NCBI RefSeq assembly: GCF_004011695.2
Contig: NC_082423.1
Span: 620,001-684,000, forward strand
Origin: Ascochyta rabiei
Taxonomy: Eukaryota > Ascomycota > Dothideomycetes > Pleosporales > Didymellaceae
DNA: 64,000 bases
Direction: 5' to 3'
The notes under the pieces are model-generated. The model was not told the DNA's origin. It worked only from the letters and a program-made list of their open reading frames with translations, and searched no databases. A program made the translations under genes and the position numbers. Shown piece after piece: positions 44,301 to 57,782 of the stretch (within the stretch, counting starts at the first letter, position 1; each line of letters opens with the position of its first letter).

Positions 44301-46200
44301 TAACTAATTTACCTCTTAGTCTTAGCCTGTCTGTAAGTATTATATTAGACTATAGTAAGACCCCTAACTCTTACCCTCTAAGATTATTAGATAAGGTTTT
44401 TAATAGTAGCAGCTCTAGGGTGCCCTATTTGCTTGTGCTATAGCAGAGCAGTAGTAGTCTTAGGTATTTAGCTTTGTGTTAATTGTATTATAAACGCTGT
44501 CTATAGCTATTTCTTAAGTACCTATTATCTATATTGTTTATCTAAGGATGTAATAGCTATGTTGTCTACTTATCAAAGATAAGTTAGATCTCCTTTTATG
44601 TCCTACTAGATGCCCTGTTAACATAGTTGTTAGAATAAGACAAGGTTGCAAAGTATGTCTAGGCACTATGCTACGTTATATAGTTTAAGAGTAGTTAGTT
44701 AGCTTATATTTAATAGATAGAGGTAGACAGTGTATATCTCTATATCTATACCTAGGAGTTTCCTGCCTATAAGTGGTTATTTAATACAGGTAGAGTGAGG
44801 TCTTATATCTAGTCCTTGTTGTTTGTAATATAGATAGTTAATCCTAAGTTAAGAATAAAGAAGTTCCTAAGAGGGTAGCTTAGTAGCTCTATATTGTATA
44901 ATTCTTTAACTAGACTTATATTAATTATTAATATCTTCTGTCCCTATAGTTATCCTAGAGGTGCCTCTAGTGTTTAGGATATCTTAATAGCTAGTGTCTT
45001 AGTGTAAGCTTGTTTTGTAGATCTAACCTAATCTTTAAGGTTAGCATTTTGTTCTATCCTAAATTATACTATTTTAGCAATTCTATTATATAGGGTAAAC
45101 TATTTTAGTGCGTTATCTTTATAGACATAGTAGTAATCTTCTAGTCTATAGCGTTGTCTACAAGTAGGGCATTTTACTCCTCTAGCTGCTGCTGTATCCC
45201 CTCTTAGGGACTGCTTAGATATAGTTATTTAACTAATATTCTGTTTTTAATAAGGTCTTCCCTAACTCTCCTATGTAGTAGGAGTAGATAATACATCTTT
45301 AACAATATAAGAGGCGTCCCTGTTAGTATCTAGAGTAGATTTACTACTAGCAGTAAGACTTAAGTTGTTCCCTGTAGCAAAGGCGCCCCTTTACTGTCTC
45401 CCCTTAAGGTAGTACTTGCTTATATACTCTTAGAAGCGTTTTATTATTTCTTTATAAGTTATGTTTTGTTCTTATCTACTATAGTCCTAGAATATTATTA
45501 CCTAGATTAGTGCTATTTTTATTACTAAATCTAAGAAGTCTTAGATAGTGTCTTATATATTATATATTTCAGCAACACCCTTAGTTTTAGCGTTAGTTGC
45601 AGCATAATTATTTTTAAGGAGCTAGGTATTCTAGCTTCTAGGTTATCTTATTAGTTTAAGGGCTGCTAGGTATTAGTAGCGTACGCGTAATTATTCTTCT
45701 TTAGCATTAATGCTAACTATATATTTAAGGCTAATAAGCTATATTTAAATTAATTTACCTAGTTAGTAGCAGTTCTTTATATAGTAAGGTAATACTAAGC
45801 TTTAGATAAACATTACTACCTTGTCTAGGTTAGCTTATTCCTTGCAGTAGTCTCTATCTGTTATCTTGTAGGATTTAAGTCAGCTTTCCTAATAGTTATT
45901 ATCTTCCTTCTATGCCTTTAGGCTGTCAGCTAATAGTTTAGATAGGATTTCTAGAAGCTAAGGGTTTCCTTATTTATTATTGCTAAGGGCTAGCCTCCTC
46001 TTATAGTTGGTAATGTCTAGGGCGTTAGGTACTTATAGCTTAGTCCTTAGAGGGATAGTCTAATTTAGGTCCATCTTTTCCTATACGTCTAGAAAGGCGC
46101 AGTCGGTCTATAGTTAATACAACTAAGGTATATAGGTTATATAATCTATAAGAATTATTATTAAATTATATATTGTTAATAGCAACATATTAAAAGGGTA
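41400..46200 (-). pseudogene. Copia gag-pol remains
   Basis: On the minus strand near 42,400-42,460, VTIFFYVDNIIIAYYL matches the copia reverse-transcriptase box (YVDDIII, Asp to Asn). A CPTCRQR cluster on the minus strand near 45,150 fits the zinc-binding start of integrase. The pol order (integrase before reverse transcriptase) is that of Ty1/copia. All frames are broken by stops. Confidence 0.72.
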
Positions 46201-46228
46201 TTTTAGTAGTGTTAGTAAGACTCTTAAT

Positions 46229-46390
46229 TATTAGATAATATGCTTAATGTGTAAAGATAATAATAAAGGTAATTAACAAATAATAATCTGTCTTAATGGC
46301 TCATTTTATTTGTGTGTGCCGTTAGCCCCTGAGTTAACCGAGTTTAACCTCAACCCCCTAACTTGGTTCGGCAAGGTCGGTTATCTGACA
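46229..46390 (-). repeat. Right (5') LTR of the copia element
   Basis: A 162-bp direct repeat of 41,199-41,362; its first bases are changed from TGTTAG to TATTAG. Confidence 0.85.
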
Positions 46391-49300
46391 ATAGAACACT
46401 TAATAGATCTTTATATCCTTTAGGAGATTAAGTCTATAGTTAACTTGGCTTATCTACTTAGAAATAAAAAAGGGTCTAACTTTAATATAGTCTAGTTTTT
46501 CTGTTAGTCTTTATATGCAAAGTTTTTTGTAAGAAGATAGACTTTATCCCCCTCTTTTAGCTAAGGTGCTATTTTTCTTTTCTAGTTAATATATAAGACT
46601 ACTTCTTCTTAAGCCCTACTAATGTTTTCTAGTGCTTTCTTATACACTTCTTTTAGTCTTACTACTAAGGATATTACTAATTTAGTCTAAATTAGCGTGT
46701 CTAGACTTCTAGTAAAGAGATTTAGGTATATCCTATAATTTAGAAAGAACAGTAATTCTCCTATTACTTCTAACAATTTGTTGTTATATACAATCTATAC
46801 TATAAGCAACAGTAAAACCTAGTTATCTTACTACTAGTTACTGTATATCTAGAGGTATGTTTCTATAGTCTAATTTGTTCTTTTAGTCTGTCTGTCTGTC
46901 TGCAGATAGTAGGCTATTAAAAGCTTCTTCTTAATACTAATAGCTGCTAAGAGCGTACTCTAAAAATTTAACATAAAGAGCCTATCTTTATTATTAATAA
47001 TTAATTCTAGTATGCTATAATACCTTATGTACCAATCTAGGAACACTTATATAAGCTACTCTGCAGTGTAACTATATTAAAATAGTATTATTTTAGCATA
47101 CTTAGTAAATCTGTTAACTATAATAAAGATTAAGTTATAGTTGTATGTAGTTACTAGGTCTATTAAGATAGGCAGCTGTGTAATAAAGTCTATTGTAATA
47201 TTTGTCTATAGTGCTGTTAGTAGCTCTATTGCCTATATTTCTCTGTATTTTGTTTGTGTACTGTGTTTATTTTGTTAATAGTTAATACAGTTCTTAATAT
47301 ATTTAGTAACCTTGTCCTTTATATTACTTAACTTATAGTATTACTTAATAAGTTCTATTATGTGTGTAATTCTAGGGTGTCTGTATAGCAGGTTATTACA
47401 GTAATTAGCTATAATCGTATCCTAAAGTTCCTTTAGTACGTCTAATATATTACGCTATTTGTTTTTAATTTTTATTATATTATTTAGTTACTGTAATAGT
47501 CTAAGTAACCTATTATTGTTAAGTCCTAGTACTGCAAACTAGTTTATTGTTTTTTCTCTAGTAAGGTTATGTTATCTACTAAGTGCATTAGCTCTACTAT
47601 TGTCTTTGCCTATCGTATACAATATCTTAAATTTATATTACCTAAGTATCTTAGACTAACATACTTATTATTAGTTTAAGACATTAGTAGTAGTAAAGTA
47701 TACTAGGTTCTTATAGTTAGTATAGATAGTAAGTTCTAAGCAGCTTTCTGCGTAAAGTTACTAATGTTCTAAAGCTAATATAATTATAAGTATTTCTTTA
47801 TTATATATATTATAGCGTTCTTTAGGTCCTAAAAACTTATATAAGTAGTAAGTGATAAGGGGGTATAGTCTACTCTTTTCTTATGTAATATATGCGCCTA
47901 ATAAAAGATCTCAGGCGTTAGTCTCTATACGTATTAGTTTGCTACTATAAATTATAATTAACATACAAGGTATAATACAGGCTTACTAAAGTGCCTTAAA
48001 CGTATTATTTTATTCTTATTCTACTTAAATAGTGTATCCTTCTGTGTAAGCTTTATTAGCAGGATTATAATCTTAGAGTAGTCCTTAATAAAGCGTTAAG
48101 TAAAGTTACCAAATCCTAGTAATTCCTAGATCTGTTTTATTGTTTTCAGCGTCTGCTAGGTCTTAACTACTTCTACATTTATTAGACTAATCTTAACTCT
48201 ATATTATCCTACAATATACCCTAGAAATTTAACTTCCTCCTTATACTATTTACCCTTTTTAGGTTTAAGTTATAGGTCTACCTGCTTTAGGCATTCTAGC
48301 ACTTTTATAACATGTTGTTTATACTCTTCTAGTGTCTTTAAGTACACTAAGATATTATCTAGGTACACTACTACAGTTCTGTTAAGGTATGCTCTTAGGA
48401 TGTTATTAATTAACTTCCAGCATGTTGCTAGTGCGTTTATTAGACTAAACAGTATAACTAGGTACTTATAGAGTCTATATTATGTCTTAAATACTATTCT
48501 TTATTCTTCTTCTTCTTTCTTTATGTGTATAAGGTTGTACGCGCCTTAAATGTCTAACACTATAAAGTACTAAGCTCTTACTAGCTAGTCCTATAACTCT
48601 GTAATATCTAGAAGCAGGTAGTAGTTCTTAATAGTAATTTTATTAAGCTTCCGAAAGTTAATGTAAGGTTACTGCTTGCTATCCTTCTTAGGAATAAATA
48701 TAATTAGGTACCCTGTAGGTAATTCTAATCTTCTTATAAATCCCTTCTTAAGGTTCTTCTTAATATACTTGTTAAGTACCTTAAGTTCCTTTTCTAATAA
48801 CTAATATAATAGCCTAAAAGTTAGTATCTTTCCTTCTTAGAGCTTAATCTTATAATCTTAGGGTTTGTGCTTAGGCAGGGCTTTTACTATACGCTCTTCT
48901 CTAAACATCTCTACATACTGTCTGTATATATTAGGGATAGCAGGAGGTACACCTCTTTCCTCCTTAACTCTTACTTTGTAATCTATAGGGCGTTTAGCAT
49001 CTATAGAGTTAACTACTCTATCTTAGCACGTCTTATATATAAAACAGACTTTATTAATCTCCTTCTTATCTACTAGCTACTGCGTGTACTGCGTAGGTGT
49101 AGATGTATTAGTACTGCATTTATATCCTTCTAATAAAAGTCTTTCTTATGCCTAGTCTATCTTTAGGTTAAACTTTTATAACTAGGGAAGTCCTAGTATA
49201 ACATTATGTGTGGCCTTTATAAAGATATCTCGGTTTATTTCCTTATAGTGCTCGTGTATCTATAGAGGTGCTGCTATTAATTTTAAAAGAAATTAGTAGT

Positions 49301-49553
49301 TTATCTAGCATTAATTCTCTATTAGCTACTTAGAGTAAGTAAGGGTTCTCCTTATAATATAATCTAAGTCTAGCTTACTATATTACTATTCTAGATATAT
49401 AACTTGCTCATGCTTCTAAGTCTAAGAGTGCTGTTAAGGCTACCCTTTTTAGTTTAATAGGTAGCTTAATAAGGTAATTGTTCCTAATGCTATTAATAGA
49501 TTAATCTCTAGGGCTTATAGGCGCTAGCCTGAAAAGTCCCCTCTTTACTAAAC

Positions 49554-49808
49554 TGTAAGGCAGACTTCACAAGCATAAAAGTAGCGATCTGGTGAACTGA
49601 TGGATTTAAAAGAGGAGTGAACAAAATAGCAGACAGCGAGCTACAAGAGGGCGGAGAGAGAGACCTACTTATAGTAGTAAGGCCTGTGCTCTCTGCAAGT
49701 AAAAGTAAAGGCAAGTAAAGAAAGGTTCTATTAGGTTTGATGGAATCTGCTAGTAGGTTGTAACACATACTAGTAGGTTACTATCCTACCTTAGCAGAAG
49801 TCCTAACA
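49554..49808 (-). repeat. Left (3') LTR of the 255-bp-LTR Ty3 element
   Basis: Begins TGTAAGGCAGAC and ends GTCCTAACA. It differs from the right LTR mainly by C/T and G/A changes. A chance 86-codon minus-strand frame (49,508-49,768) falls here. Confidence 0.92.
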
Positions 49809-52800
49809 CGTGCTTCTTCTTGTAAATAGTAAAGTCTCTTAAGCTAAAGTCTGTGAACAAGTGACTGTAAGAGTCTAATACTAACAGTTTTAAGTAAGAG
49901 TAAAAGAAAAACAAAGGAAAAGAGGATATAGAAATCCTGTGTAATAACCTGTTAGTAGTTAGAGTGCAATTAAAGTATATACCTTTAGTGGTGTTATATA
50001 GGTCTCTCTAAATCCTTATACAAAAAAACAACCTCTTAGATATTTTCTACTGCAAAAACCCTACAACGCAAAAATTGTACTTCTTTCTATTTAGAGCTTA
50101 TATAAGGGAGTAGTGCAAAGAGATTTATTAATTTCTTAGAGCTAGATTTATCCTTAACTTAAAGGTTAACCTTTATTAATAGTTAATTGCTGAACTATAG
50201 CAGCTTAAGGGCAAGCTTAAGCAGATCTAGATTATGTTCTTGCGCGTCTTTAGGCGTGTTCTTAGCCTATAAAGGAGCTTATTAAAAGCAGCCTAATATT
50301 CTGTTAAGTAATGTATCCGCTTTTGTTAGCCTATCTTTTTTTAACTAGATTTATTAAGATTGTTGAACTGGCTGTTGTTAAAGGTGTCTTCTAGGTAAGG
50401 CTCCTAGTCTGTTAGCATTTAGAGTGCTAATAGAACTAGTTTATTAGGATTGTTGTAGTGAAACAAGAAAGCGTTGTAGTAGTTAAGATGTTGCTTAGTA
50501 GGTTCCTAGGTAGGTTTAGAGTTATTAGACTATTTAACAAGGTATTCCTATATACCGCGTTGCTTTCTGCAATTAAGAAATAGGTTAACGTACTATTCTT
50601 AAGAGACTAAACCCTAGTTGTTAGTGACCTCTACAGGTGTTAGTTTAGGTAGTGCTTAATCTAGTAGGTTGTCTTAGCTTGTTTCCCTGAGCAAGTTAGG
50701 GTAAAATACTAGAAATACACCTTTTAATATTATATCTGCAGGTAGGTCTAGTTTGTATGCGGCTCTGTTGTATATAACATAAGTAACTAAGTATAGCCTA
50801 GTATACTTATAATCTAGTTTTTTTAAAGGCTAGGTAGTATTCTAGTTGCGTGTGGAAACCTAAACTAGGTTGCTAACTGCGTATTTTAGAGTCTGTTAGT
50901 ATTAAGCATTAGCTTAGACCTGTTGTTCTTGTTGTGCCTAGGTAAGCTAAATCTTTAGATATTCTAGAAGGTTAGTGTAGGTGCAGAGTAACTTTTTAGC
51001 GCGTAAGATTTAGTCTTTAGCTTCTTTTAATAATAATTCTATTTAGGTATAGTCTTTACTAGGGTGTATACTACTATAAGGATAATACCTAAGATCTGCA
51101 AAGAAAGGTGTAAGTCTAGTAGACACACTAACAGTGTTGTTAGCTTAAAACTTAGTAAGATACAGCTATAAAGCCTAATTATTTTATATATAGTTAACAT
51201 ACTTTTACAAATAGATTTTAAGGCTTTAATTAGCTTGTTTAGTTTAACTATTAGTTTGTAGATAATAAGAAATTAATAGTTTAGCTAAAATTTAAAGGCG
51301 TTTTTAAACCTGCTTCTAGAATTTGTTTATAAAGGAAGTACCTTAATTAGATATAATAGTACGTAGAAGTCTACAGAGGCAAAAATTTCTATAAAGTAGT
51401 AAGCAAATTCCTTTAAAGAGCAGCTAACTAATAGAAAGAAATGTTACTGCTTAGTAAGATAGTCTACTATAATAAGCAGGTTTGTATATAATTAGCTGTT
51501 AAGAGATAAAGCTAGTAAGTCTTGTATGTAGTCTATAGAGATATCTAACTACCTAGTATAAGGGATTAGTAGGGGTTTAAGGAAACTGTTATAGGCTTCC
51601 TAGGAAGGCCTTATATATTTACACACTGTATAAGCTTAGCAATATTTTTTAATAGACTAAGGCATGCTAGGCTAATAGTAGCGCCTAATTATTAGAGATA
51701 AAGTAGCTTTAGGACCTTTATAGCCTATAATCTTGTAGTTATATTATAAGTTAAATATCTAGCGTTATAATTGTGCGTTAGGGGGTATATAGAGCTAAGT
51801 TTTATCTAGAAACAGGCGTCTAGAGGAGCTATCACTAACAGTGTAACAGTTAGCCAGAGAGATATAGTAGCCGTTCTTGCGGAACTAGGAGCTTAGTTTG
51901 TAGTTATTTTTATCTAGGGTAGAAAAGATTTTCTATATAGCTGTATTAGTTGCATATGCGTTAGTAAGCATGTCTTTAGTAGATTAGGGATCTTCTAGAT
52001 ATAGTAGTAAATCTAGTAGTAATATCCTATAAACGTTGTCTAATAGGTTAAAGTTATCTTCTAAGTTATTAGGCTCTGCTAAGGGTGCACAAGTAGCGTA
52101 GAACGTTGTTATTGCCTAAACGTCTAGTAAGATAAATTCAGGTTGTTTGCTAGTAGTAAGGGAGAGAGCCTACAGAGTAGCTTGTATTATATTTGTAACT
52201 CCTAGGTCTAGGTTACGTAGTCCTAAGATAATTTAGTGTGTGTCTAATAACTGTGTGTCTTATTTATCCCTAGGGATGTCCTAAGGGCGTTAGCTTAACA
52301 TATCTACTTTACTATTTGTAGGTCTAGGTACGTATGTTATTTTAAAATTAAACTAGAAGAGAAACAGTAACTATTAAGCTTAGTGTTAGTTAAGCTTCTT
52401 AGTCTTTATAAAGGTTTCTAGGTTCTTATAATCTGTTATTACCTGTATTAAATAAGGAGGGCCTATAAGTTCTAGTTCCTATTTTTTAAAGGCTTAAATA
52501 ATAGCTATAAGTTCTATATTGTAGATATTGTAATTACATTCTGGAGATAAGTATTTTTAAGAGAAGAACGTAATAGGTTATAAGTAGCCTTTTTAATTCA
52601 GTTGCTTTATAATTCCTCCTATAGCCTAGCTAGAGGAATTAGTATAAATAACAACTAGCTGCGTAGAATTAAAGTGTTAGAGTATAATATCTAGTTAGAA
52701 GGCGCCCTTTAAGGTATAAAAGGCGTCTTTATAGTCTTAGGTAGGCTTAAAGTCTTAGTACTAGACAGAACGTTAGATTACTAAGGGATCTTTCTTAGAA

Positions 52801-55800
52801 GGTCTAGAAACAACAGTAAATTTAACAACTTATGTTAAGAGGAGAGCAATTAACAAGTACCCTTTAAAAAGATGTTAATAGAATCTAGTAAAACCTAGAA
52901 AGGAGAGAATGTTAGGTACTGTTTTAGGCATCTCCTAATCTTAGATAGCTTTAATTTTGTTAGGGTCTATTTATACGCTGTTGTTAGTAATAATTCTACC
53001 TAGGAACGTAATATATACCTTATAGAATTTAGATTTCTTTAGATTTACGTAAAATCCTTAATCTTTAAGTCTGCTAAGAACTTTCTTAACGTGTTCCTTG
53101 TGTTTAGCTAGGGAGTTAGAAAAGACTAAGACGTTATCTAAATATACTGTGCAGAATTAATTAAGGTATTTAAATAATAAGTTATTTATTACTTGCTAAA
53201 AAGTTGTAAGGGTATTATATAGGCTAAAGGGTATAACTTTGTACCAGTATATGCCTTTCTGTGTAGAGAACGCTGTAAGCTATTCTAAGCTAGGCTTTAT
53301 CTATTTCTATAAAAGGTGTAGATAATATTAAATTTTAAGAATATAGTTGCCTAGTTAAGTTATGCTATAGTTTTGCAGAAAACTAGGATAGGATATTAGT
53401 CCTTAATAGTAGCGTTATTAAGCTCCTAGTAATCCACACAGACTTGCAGGCCCCCCCTAGGTTTAGTAATAATTAGCAGGTTGTTTTAAGCAGGGGAGTT
53501 GCAGCGTTTAATAAAACCTTATACCTTATTTTCCTTAATTTAGTGTTTAATAGCTTCTATTTATTGCCTAGAGAAAGGTTAAAGGCAATAATTAGGAGGG
53601 TTTGTACCTAGTTTAAGCTTTATTTTATAGTTAAAGGTACTGTAGTTAGGGAGAGTTTTAGCAGCTTCCTAATTAAATGTTAGAATAGATTTAGCGTATT
53701 CCTTTAGTTTCTTAGGGGTAAGTAAGTTAGAAAGAGGTAGGTCCTGGCTTAGTTAGAAGAATTTGTTAAAATTGGCATCTGCTAAAGCGCGTCTATTAGT
53801 TGTAACTTAAAGTCTTTATAGTAAGATAAGGAAGTAATTAGTACAATTCCTGTATAGCCTTACTGTAGAAGCTAATATAATGTAGATATTATATATTTAT
53901 TATGCTGTTTAAGTATAAGGTAATCTAGAAAGCATAGATTTAGGTTAAGTAGATTGCCCTTTGTAGTAGTTGCTGGAACTAGGTTTTAATAGTAGTAGGG
54001 GCTTAGCATCTAGCAGGGAACCTTCGCAAAGTAGGGCAGGGGTTTAAGTTGTTAAGTTGCAGTGCTGTAAACAATACTTGTCTGCGAAGGTAATAGAGCA
54101 GTTTTACTAGGAAATAGTAGGGTTTTAAATAGCCCTTTACCTAAATCTAAGGATTAGGTAAAAAGGTCTATAACTGTTTATAACATAGGCGCTAGTACGC
54201 TTAAGGTGCAAGTTAATTTTAAGGTAAAACTCTACTTAATGTGTAATAGCTTCTGCAGGTTTACTGTTGTATCTCTAACAGATAATAGGTGTTGTTAGAG
54301 GAATAAGCTAAAGGGTGCCTGTTTTCTTTAAGAAGGTGTTAGAGATAAAGCTGGTGTTAGCGCTATTGTCTGCTAGTGTGCAGACACTGTAAGCGGTATT
54401 TTTGTTGCAGCCTAAGGAAGCCTAGAAAGCTACTTAACTGCCTGTCTAAACAGGTTTCTTAGTAGTCATCTAGGTGGTATTAACATAACAAATAATTAAG
54501 CTAGCCTTAGTAGTGTCTAGATAGGGTATAAAAGGGTTAGAAGAGTGCACTTGTTAGGAAACAGTCCTTAGGTAGTAACTATTATCTAATGTACCTAGTT
54601 TTCTAAATTAGAGGTATATTTATCTAAGAAGTTAAATTTGTTGTCTTTACTGTCTAATAGTAGGAATTAGTCTATAGAGATATGTTAGTTTATAGTAGAG
54701 TCCTTAGGTGCAGCTGCTAGTGCAGCGTAGGTCTTAGGCTTAGGAGGAGCAGGGCATTAATTTGCTTTATAACCCTTAGTTTTGCAGTTAAAACACATAA
54801 ATATATTAGTTATAAAACTAATCTCCTTAGGTTATTACTGGCAGGTATTCTTATTCTCTTAGCCTAGTGCAGGTTGCAGAACAGCAGGCGAGGCTAGGGA
54901 GATGGTAGTAGTGTTTTTGCGAGTAGCCTAACAGTTACAAGGACTAAAATAATTCTGCCTATCTCCTAGGGTATCCTTATTATTAACCTTAGAAGGATTA
55001 TAAGTGTGGTTGCAGAAGAAGGTGTTAAGCTGGTTATAGTAGTTACGTAGCCTAGATAGTAATTTGTTATAGGCTACGTTAGCTATCTATTACTACGCAA
55101 AATTAGGGAGTTTAGTCTCTAGCTAATAGTAATGTGTTTCTAGTGTCTAGTTAAGCTGCTAAGCAAAATATTCTATCTTAGTGTAGAAGACTAGAAATGC
55201 TATAGCAACATTAGCAATTTCTAGGCTAGGGTATTGTAGGAATGTAAACAGGTTAAAGGCGTATTTAGCTAAACTATAGATATCCTTATTTCTATAAACT
55301 TCCTATAGATAATAGATGTAATATATAGGGTTAGAGTAGTAGTAGGTAGAACTAAAGGGATCCTGTAGAAGAGCGCAGGCGGGTTTTTTAGTGTAGATTA
55401 AGAAGAAATTAGCCTAGTCTGTAGGATGTTAATAGTTCTAACTATTAGCGCGTATAAAGTGTAAGCAGTTAAATAACTAATTATTAAAGTTATCTTTCGG
55501 GCTTGTAAAATAGGATAGTTTCTTTATAGCCTTGTCTAGTTAGTTGTTGTACTAGTCTAAGGACTAAAGGAATTAATAAGCGCTAGCTAGAGTAGAGGTT
55601 AGGGTAAATAGGGTAGTGCTCCCTGGTGGCGTGTATGTGGAAGGCGCCTTAACCTGTGTTAAAGGGGTATAGAATTAGTCTATTATAGCAGGTGTGTTAT
55701 TATAAAGGTGTAACTGTAATAGTATGCTAGTATAGGTGCCTACTAAGCCTAGTGTTTTAGGCTTAGGGGTATTAGAGGACTGCTAGGCTAAGCAAAGGAG

Positions 55801-57527
55801 GTGTCTAAAGCAGGAGGGGGGTTAGTTAGTAGCGTTATTGGCCTGGCCTCCTAGGTATTCCTGTGCTAAGCCTTAATTAGCTTTTAGCTTAAGCTGTTAG
55901 TAATACTAAGTAAGTTAAGTAGATTGCTGCTAATACTAAGTAAACTTAGCTTATAAGTTGTTTAGTTAAGAGGCAGTCTAATTATTATAGTTAATTAGTT
56001 AGAAGTAAAAATGCTTAGCCTAATCTAGCTTAAGTTACTTATTATTTAGTTGCTAGGATAGGGTGTGTAGACCGCTATTAACCTTACTAAAAAGTCCTAA
56101 GAGGAAAGCAGAGAGTATAGAGCATTATCTATAGGTAAGGTGCATAAAATACCTATCTAGATAGTTGTTAGATAGTAGAGGCAGCCCTAGATTCTAAACA
56201 AGAGGATTAAGGGACTAGAAGTTAAAATCTGTAAGTAGTGCGATAAGGAACTCTAAAGGTTAGTTACCTAGGCTAAAGTATTTAACTAGGGAGTGTTTAA
56301 CTATAGTAGTAGGAAGGTGTTAAAACTGTTAGGAGAGACTGTTATTTAAAGGGACCTAGAAGGACATAGCTTGCAAAGAGTCCTTATAGCAAAACTGTAG
56401 AGCTAGGGTAGAGGCGTCCTACTAGCTGGCGTAAGTAGATTCTTCCTATAGCCCTAGAGTAGTGCTAGTAAGTTTCTATAGGGAAGCCTGTCCCTAGGGG
56501 GAGTAGGGAGTAGGCTAGAAGATTTCTGTAACAGTATCCTCTGTTTTAACAGTAGCTTACTTGTCTTTTTGTGTCTAAGACTTTAGTTAATTAGTAGATA
56601 AAGCAGATAGGCTGCTGCGTATAATGAATATTCCTAGGGTAGTAGCTCTCTTACGTGTCTTATAGCTAAAGTCCTGTACATAATTAGAAATAGCACTACT
56701 ACTTTAATAATTAAAGGACTTAGGATTTATAGGGGCTTCTAGGTAGTATAGGTAAGACTTGTTATAAGAAGTCTTATTTATAGAAGTAGAAGAAGGCTAG
56801 GGGGGTAGTATAGAGTTAGGCTTAATATTATCCTTATTAGTTAGTAATATAGCTGTAATGTGTAAAGATGTTAGTAGAAGTTAAAGAGTTCTGTCTGTAA
56901 AGGTAAGTGTAGTAGTAGTAGGTAGTCAGAGGAGAAGCAGAGCACCTAGTGCCTTTAAGTAGTAGTAGGGCCTAGATGTTTAGTAGTAAAAGTACTATAT
57001 ATAAGTAAAAGACAAATTTTAGTAAAAAAGCTGTGTGTTAGTAAAAGATAAAGAAGTAAGCATTTCTTAAAATAAGGGGGTAGGGGATACTTAGGGGCGC
57101 TGGACCTCTTAGAAGGCGCTAGTAGATTAAAAGAAAATAGGCACTAGACTGCTTAAAAGGTGCTAAAGGGAGGCGCTAGACCACTTAAAAGGCGCTAGTT
57201 AGTTAGGAGGTAAAACGAAAGGCTAGTACTCTAGAGCCTAAAAAGAAGTGACAATTTAGCCTACTAAATGTTAAAGACAGGTAATCTGTACTTAGAAGAC
57301 GCGCAGAGGAGGCTAATTTGTACTTAAAAACAGGCACTTACTACCCGCGCTAGTTAGGGGTAGGGACTAAGAAAAGAACTCTAAATAGGGCTAATACTTA
57401 GTAAAGAGATAGTATACTAGACTAAAACTTTAGTATAACCTTAAGCAGCAGTAGCTAACTACTAGCTTAATAAACGCGGAAGCCTAAGAGAAAGCTAAAT
57501 TTGTTTTAGCTGTTAGGTCTGCTATTA
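49809..57527 (-). pseudogene. Gag-pol remains of the 255-bp-LTR Ty3 element
   Basis: On the minus strand, reverse transcriptase lies at about 53,090-53,290: LTAFSTQKGIYWYKVIPFSLYN and CTVYLDNVLVFSNSLAKHKEH, matching TAFSTxxGxYxYxVMPFGLxN and VYLDDVLVFS. A zinc knuckle remnant (MCFNCKTKG) lies near 54,760-54,800. RNase H and integrase follow leftward (about 51,500-52,900). TAG/TAA codons interrupt all frames. Confidence 0.78.
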
Positions 57528-57782
57528 TATAAGGCAGACCCTATAAGCATAAAAGTAGCAATCTAGTAAACTAATAGATTTAAAAGAGGAGTAAACAAAA
57601 TAGCAGACAGCAAGCTATAAGAGGGTGGAGAGAGAGACCTACTTATAGTAGTAAGGCCTATACTCTCTGCAAGTGAAAGTAAAGGCGAGTAAAGGAAGGT
57701 TCTACTAGGTTTGATGGAATCTGCTAGTAGGTTGTGACACATACTAGTAGGTTACCATCTTACCTTAGTAGAAGTCCTAACA
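57528..57782 (-). repeat. Right (5') LTR of the 255-bp-LTR Ty3 element
   Basis: A 255-bp direct repeat of 49,554-49,808. Its first bases read TATAAGGC (from TGTAAGGC), a RIP-type change. Confidence 0.92.

Larger units (their letters stand above)
41199..46390 (-). mobile_element. Ty1/copia retrotransposon (minus strand) with 162-164 bp LTRs
   Basis: LTRs at 41,199-41,362 and 46,229-46,390 share TGTTAGATAATA (TATTAG... on the right) to TATCTGACA, with C/T and G/A differences. The LTRs keep GC-rich segments. The flanking 5-mers (CTAGT on the left, ATAGA on the right) do not match, and the right flank is Ty3 copy 2 while the left flank is not. The element therefore probably marks a rearrangement or deletion point. 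Confidence 0.8.
49554..57782 (-). mobile_element. Ty3/gypsy retrotransposon with 255-bp LTRs and perfect 5-bp duplication
   Basis: An 8,229-bp element inserted in the protease/gag region of Ty3 copy 2. Exact target duplication TAAAC (49,549-49,553 and 57,783-57,787). Both LTRs are 255 bp. The uninterrupted site is visible in Ty3 copy 1 near 24,690. This is the largest intact-boundary element in the window. Confidence 0.92.

Noticed and set aside
49508..49768. 86-codon minus-strand frame.
   Set aside because: It falls almost entirely within the left LTR of the Ty3 element at 49,554.
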